From NCBI GenBank assembly GCA_030587505.1, contig JAUQYY010000011.1, forward strand, positions 1 to 8,471: a stretch of DNA of 8,471 nt, in the 5' to 3' direction. Under the pieces are notes generated by a model. The model did no database searches and was not told the DNA's origin. It was given only the letters and a program-made list of their open reading frames with translations. Both the position numbers and the translations under genes were made by a program. Of the stretch, positions 5,921-8,471 are shown piece by piece (the first letter of the stretch is position 1; every line of letters begins with the position of its first letter). The DNA is from Candidatus Sigynarchaeota archaeon (GTDB taxonomy: Archaea > Asgardarchaeota > Jordarchaeia > Jordarchaeales > Jordarchaeaceae).

Positions 5921-5933
5921 AACGTTTTTATAG
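5921..5933 (+). promoter_or_regulatory. Candidate promoter for the beta-CASP gene leader
   Basis: TTTTTATAG (5925-5933), preceded by GGAACG, is a good archaeal TATA/BRE match. Transcription starting about 26 nt downstream, near 5955, would give a leader of about 190 nt before the ATG at 6149. An AT-rich TTTAAAAAAG at 5900-5909 is an alternative. Confidence 0.5.
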
Positions 5934-5954
5934 TTCTCTTGGTTATGTGAAAGC

Positions 5955-6120
5955 AGAAAATAGACACGAGGTTCTTTGTAGTTGAGTACAAGCCTCGGTT
6001 TTGAAAGCTAACAGAAGGCTTGAACCAGTTGTTTCTCTCCTTACACAGTAATTATTCGGAGAAACGACAGCTTACTGAAGGAACGCGTGTAGTTAGAATT
6101 GCAAAATTCTAGATTATCGG
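5955..6120 (+). ncRNA. Putative structured RNA or 5' leader with k-turn-like element
   Basis: Four hairpins occur in succession. (1) CGAGG/CCTCG (5967-5971/5993-5997) topped by CTT-GTA/TACAAG with a bulged T. (2) 5997-6026: GGT, a 3-nt TTT bulge, GA, AAGC, a 9-nt loop, GCTT, GA, ACC, which fits the k-turn pattern of a 3-nt bulge next to tandem G-A pairs. Helix 1 and helix 2 share one base, so they may exchange. (3) A 10-bp stem (6028-6037/6059-6068) with a 21-nt loop. (4) TTAGAATT-GCAA-AATTCTAG (6093-6112), 8 pairs capped by a GNRA tetraloop. It matches no RNA family I recognise: it lacks the RNase P GGAAAGUCC core and the SRP domain IV motif. It could be an independent RNA or a cis-acting leader of the nuclease gene. 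The folds were drawn by eye. Confidence 0.45.
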
Positions 6121-6135
6121 AAACAAATGTAATAC

Positions 6136-6140
6136 GGAGG
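6136..6140 (+). promoter_or_regulatory. Strong ribosome binding site of the beta-CASP gene
   Basis: GGAGG with an 8-nt spacer to the ATG at 6149. It is the best Shine-Dalgarno match in the window and fixes the start. Confidence 0.85.
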
Positions 6141-6148
6141 TTACTTTA

Positions 6149-7411
6149 ATGCAAATTACTTTTTTAGGAGGATGCCAAGCTGTCGGTGGTTCGGGGATTT
6201 TCATATCTGCCGGCGAGACACGAATTCTGGCGGATTACGGAATTTATATGAACCGACATAAGGAAGCGAAGTTTCCTCTTCCGCCGCCGGAAGAAGTGGA
6301 CGCGGCATTCATGACGCATGCACATCTAGATCATTCGGGGGCGTTTCCCAAGCTTTACGCATCCGAGAATTTCCCGCTTTATCTGACGCCCCCCACTTAT
6401 GATTATGTCAATCTTCTTTACGATGATATGTTTAGGTTGCAGAGATTCCCCTTTGGTAAAGAGGAAAAGAAAAGAACTCTGAAGAATAGCGTTCTTGTAA
6501 ATTATGGTCAGAAGATATCCCTGAACCATGATTGCAAAATCACTTTCTTGAATGCTGGGCATATTCCGGGAAGTTACTCAATGTTAATAGAAGCGGAAGG
6601 GAAAAGACTGCTTTACACATCCGACTTCAACACAATTAGAACCCAATTGTTGGAAGGAGCCAAATTCGACAACCTAAAATTAGACGCCGTAATACTGGAA
6701 AGCACCTACGCACTTGAAACTCACCCAAAAAGAGCAGCTACAGAGAGGCAATTTATAAGATCAGTTTATGAAACTCTGGAAAACGGAGGAATCGTTCTGG
6801 TACCAGCGTTTGCAGTTGCACGTTCTCAAGAAATACTATGCCTACTTTACAAGAATCATAGGGATTACCCTATCACCCTAGACGGTATGGCTAGGGGCGC
6901 AAGCAGAATAATAACTAAATACCCAGATTATGTCAGGGACTACGAACTCTTACTGAGATCGCTTAATTCATGCCGATGGGTGAAGAGCGAGAGTGACAGA
7001 ATCAATGCGATTTTCACTCCAGGAATTATCGTATCCACAGCAGGTATGATGAAGGGCGGTCCAATAAACCGTTACATGAAGGTAGTGGCTGAAGAGTCAG
7101 ACAACGCTATATTTCTTGTGGGTTTTCAAATTCCAGGAACACCTGGCCGGATACTCCTAGAGACAGGACAGTACCCGATGGAAGGAAGGAAAATCAAGGT
7201 GGATGCGCAGGTTAAGTTATTTAATTTTTCATCCCACTCGGACAGAACTCAACTGTTTCAGACGATTAAATCGTTAAAACACGACTCGAAACCCACTGTT
7301 TTCTTGGTTCACGGCGAGAAAAACGTATGTACTACATTCAGGGAAGAAGTAGAAGAAGAATTCAAATTGGAAACCTTCTGCCCAAAAAACGGAGAAGCAT
7401 TCATAATTTAA
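6149..7411 (+). CDS. Beta-CASP metallo-beta-lactamase ribonuclease, aCPSF2-type
   Basis: The 420-residue protein belongs to the CPSF73/RNase J superfamily of zinc-dependent RNases, which cleave or trim RNA in the cytoplasm. Motif 2 is THAHLDH (H57, H59, D61, H62), motif 3 is NAGHIPGS (H138), and motif 4 is TSDFN (D159). The beta-CASP cassette has motif A LESTY (E184), motif B in FSSHSDR (H363) and motif C VHGE (H388). A His at motif C places it on the CPSF side rather than with RNase J, where Val is usual. There is no N-terminal KH extension, and at about 420 residues the size fits aCPSF2 rather than the longer aCPSF1 that carries KH domains. All catalytic ligands are present, so it should be active. 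The predicted leader is long and highly structured. The C-terminal two thirds are noticeably richer in A and C on the coding strand than the N-terminal third. Confidence 0.92.
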   Translation: MQITFLGGCQAVGGSGIFISAGETRILADYGIYMNRHKEAKFPLPPPEEVDAAFMTHAHLDHSGAFPKLYASENFPLYLTPPTYDYVNLLYDDMFRLQRFPFGKEEKKRTLKNSVLVNYGQKISLNHDCKITFLNAGHIPGSYSMLIEAEGKRLLYTSDFNTIRTQLLEGAKFDNLKLDAVILESTYALETHPKRAATERQFIRSVYETLENGGIVLVPAFAVARSQEILCLLYKNHRDYPITLDGMARGASRIITKYPDYVRDYELLLRSLNSCRWVKSESDRINAIFTPGIIVSTAGMMKGGPINRYMKVVAEESDNAIFLVGFQIPGTPGRILLETGQYPMEGRKIKVDAQVKLFNFSSHSDRTQLFQTIKSLKHDSKPTVFLVHGEKNVCTTFREEVEEEFKLETFCPKNGEAFII

Positions 7412-7529
7412 ATGCAAAACAGAGAACTGTACTTACATCCGCTTTCCCAAACTATTTTTCTCTTCATATTTAAGTTCCTTCAAGTCAAAATGTGAAAATA
7501 TTCGCTTTCATATTCTCTAGCAGTAATTT

Positions 7530-7546
7530 AAAAAAGGTTCAAACCT
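7530..7546 (-). terminator. Candidate terminator of the eS28 transcript
   Basis: In the minus-strand sense AGGTT-TG-AACCT runs into a TTTTTT tract about 105 nt past the eS28 stop. The two-base loop makes the hairpin marginal, but the U-run alone can terminate archaeal transcription. On the plus strand the same AT-rich run also resembles a TATA box. No other gene is seen in 7412-7649. Confidence 0.35.
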
Positions 7547-7649
7547 CCTAGGACAGTTTCTTGAATCAGGTGACGAATCTGAATAGGTGTGAAGGGGGTT
7601 TTGGCTAGCATGGAGGTGTAAGAGATTTAACATGGGGTGTTGGGGGGGA

Positions 7650-7862
7650 TTAGCGGGGTTTGATTTTTCTTGCTTCTCTTTCGGTTTCCCTGAGCATTAG
7701 TATGTCACCTTTTCGTACGGGGCCCTTAACATTACGTGTAAGGATGCGCCCCTTATCCCGCCCCTCGAGAATGCGTACTTTTACTTGTATGATTTCCCCG
7801 GTTACACCTGTGCGTGCAACTACTGATATTACCTCTGATGGGATAGACACATCTTCGCTCAT
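7650..7862 (-). CDS. rps28e: Small ribosomal subunit protein eS28
   Basis: A 70-residue eS28, a component of the archaeal and eukaryotic 30S/40S subunit near the mRNA exit region. The family blocks are VVARTGVTGEIIQVKVRILEGRDKGR and the C-terminal RNVKGPVRKGDILMLRETEREARKI, nearly a textbook match. The ATG at 7862 gives the usual MSE-type N-terminus. In-frame ATG at 7871 and GTG at 7868 are alternatives: the only GGAG (7874-7877) is 2, 5 or 11 nt from the three candidates, so the start is not settled. In many archaea eS28 is collinear with L7Ae and eL24; here it has its own promoter and faces away from eL24. No L7Ae gene is in the window. Confidence 0.95.
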   Translation of the reverse strand: MSEDVSIPSEVISVVARTGVTGEIIQVKVRILEGRDKGRILTRNVKGPVRKGDILMLRETEREARKIKPR

Positions 7863-7910
7863 ATCCACCATTTCTCCAGAATTTTCATTAGAAAAGGGGA
7901 ATACGTAAAA

Positions 7911-7925
7911 CCTTTAAAACTTTCG
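7911..7925 (-). promoter_or_regulatory. Promoter of eS28
   Basis: Minus-strand GCGAAAGTTTTAAAGG: BRE-like CGAAA directly before TATA-like TTTTAAAG, centred near 7915. Transcription would start around 7889, giving a leader of about 20-27 nt. This is one of the best promoter matches in the window. Confidence 0.65.
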
Positions 7926-7980
7926 CTAATACTGTTCATTCGGGACAAGAAAGCATGGATGACCATTTAGGAAAGCAGAA

Positions 7981-7993
7981 AGATTCTTATATT
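7981..7993 (+). promoter_or_regulatory. Promoter of eL24
   Basis: TTATATT (7987-7993), preceded by the purine-rich GAAAG of 7978-7982. A start about 26 nt downstream (about 8016) leaves a leader of about 25 nt that contains the ribosome binding site. It is head-to-head with the eS28 promoter, about 70 bp apart. Confidence 0.55.
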
Positions 7994-8028
7994 CTTGTAT
8001 GTAAAGGGTCTCCAGCATAAAATAGTAA

Positions 8029-8032
8029 GGAG
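8029..8032 (+). promoter_or_regulatory. Ribosome binding site deciding the eL24 start
   Basis: GGAG with a 7-nt spacer to the ATG at 8040. The in-frame ATG at 8034 is only 1 nt away and the upstream TTG at 7995 has no site. Confidence 0.75.
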
Positions 8033-8039
8033 AATGAAA

Positions 8040-8222
8040 ATGGTAAGAAGGCACAACTGTTCATTCTGCGGAGAGGAAATCGAAGTAGGAACGGGTATCC
8101 ACTTCATTCGCAAAGACGGTTCATCTCTTTACTTCTGCTCAAGCAAATGTAAAAAGAATCTTTTGGTTCTCAAAAGAAAACCAAGGAAATTCAAGTGGAC
8201 CAAGCTTTACAAAAAACAATAG
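8040..8222 (+). CDS. rpl24e: Large ribosomal subunit protein eL24
   Basis: A 60-residue zinc-ribbon protein of the archaeal 50S subunit. C7 and C10 (CSFC) pair with C33 and C37 (CSSKC) to bind zinc. The conserved GTGIHFIRKDGSSLYFCSSKC core and the basic C-terminus RKPRKFKWTKLY match the family in sequence and length. A longer frame opens at TTG 7995, but the extra residues are not family-like and the GGAG at 8029-8032 selects ATG 8040. It is divergent from eS28 and convergent, across a 56-nt gap, with the partial gene at the window end. In many archaea it sits directly after eS28 on the same strand. Confidence 0.95.
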   Translation: MVRRHNCSFCGEEIEVGTGIHFIRKDGSSLYFCSSKCKKNLLVLKRKPRKFKWTKLYKKQ

Positions 8223-8278
8223 CAGAAAAACTATTTCTTAACACTCGGAGAGGAAGGGGAAAGGAAAGTTCTAGGCGA

Positions 8279-8471
8279 TTAGGTCTCCAAAACCGCCTGA
8301 ATAATCGCGTCTCTAAGACGCTTTAGGTGTTCTTTATTTGAGTACGGGTTCTCCCTTAAAAGATGTTCATCTATCCGTCGCCTCGCGGCGTCTAAGAAAT
8401 CGGGATTCTCTGAGAGTTTCCTACATATCTCTCGGAGTTTAGGGGTGGCATTTAAGCCGATTCTTGGAGCC
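8279..8471 (-). CDS. C-terminal fragment of an unrecognised protein
   Basis: The minus-strand frame is open from the window edge to a TAA at 8279-8281, giving 63 residues. The sequence is charged and predicted largely helical, with segments such as KLRECRK-like basic helices (LREICRKLSENPDFLDAARR) and a terminal HLKRLRDAIIQAVLET. I recognise no family or motif. No cysteine cluster, membrane segment or catalytic signature is visible. The coding character is supported by the uninterrupted frame, archaeal-like amino-acid content and the tidy convergence with eL24. The start and most of the protein lie beyond 8471, so no function is assigned. Confidence 0.6.
   Translation of the reverse strand, partial: APRIGLNATPKLREICRKLSENPDFLDAARRRIDEHLLRENPYSNKEHLKRLRDAIIQAVLET

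Noticed and set aside
6003..6026. Possible RNase P RNA core, because ACAGAAGGCTTGA resembles the conserved ACAGAA...GCUUA block
   Set aside because: The other conserved RNase P regions, including GGAAAGUCC, are absent and the region is too short.
7535..7546. GGTTCAAACC as a tRNA T-arm remnant marking an integration site
   Set aside because: No acceptor, anticodon or D arm nearby and no integrase or direct repeat; it is simply a short palindrome by a T-run.
1..8471. A new defence or mobile system in this window
   Set aside because: All complete genes belong to recognised housekeeping or regulatory families, and no repeats, CRISPR units or transposon ends are visible.

Overview
The window is archaeal chromosome, mostly housekeeping genes. 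Evidence includes the ribosomal proteins eS28 and eL24, a CPSF-type beta-CASP nuclease, a PAC2-family proteasome chaperone homologue, an HTH-PRTase regulator, a class of PIN-ATPase known from archaea, AT-rich TATA/BRE-like promoters, GGAG/GGTG ribosome binding sites and tRNA genes with bulge-helix-bulge introns. Two tRNA-Arg genes carry introns outside the anticodon loop and both encode their CCA. That combination suggests a lineage with a broad-specificity splicing endonuclease (Crenarchaeota/TACK-like or an uncultivated relative). This placement is inference; no rRNA is present to fix it.

Layout. 1-327 is the 3' end of rpiA (+). It converges on a tRNA-Arg(CCU) gene (335-425, -) with a 14-nt insertion in its D-loop. 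A 545-residue PIN/PilT-type ATPase follows on the same strand (458-2095, -). Divergent from it is tRNA-Arg(UCG) (2242-2367, +), with a canonical 37/38 intron and a second intron in the T-loop, then a dUTPase (2408-2911, +). Next come an HTH-phosphoribosyltransferase regulator (3099-3845, +) and, convergent with it, an inositol/fructose-bisphosphatase-family enzyme (3939-4733, -). A PAC2-family gene (4970-5695, -) is divergent from a beta-CASP RNase of the aCPSF2 type (6149-7411, +). The region between these two holds a series of predicted RNA hairpins including a k-turn-like element. eS28 (7650-7862, -) and eL24 (8040-8222, +) are divergently transcribed from facing promoters. The window ends inside an unrecognised gene on the minus strand (8279-8471).

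How the genes fit together. Several relate to RNA processing and translation: two tRNAs, a putative RNA-directed PIN-ATPase, a beta-CASP nuclease and two ribosomal proteins. Others serve sugar phosphate and nucleotide metabolism: rpiA, dUTPase, the PRTase-type regulator and the sugar phosphatase. I see no mobile element, CRISPR array, toxin-antitoxin pair or defence island, and no complete new system. The points most worth following are the tRNA introns, the structured leader before the beta-CASP gene, the apparent absence of a KH domain from the PIN-ATPase, an Asn in a normally acidic metal site of the phosphatase, and a strand-composition bias that flips inside genes.
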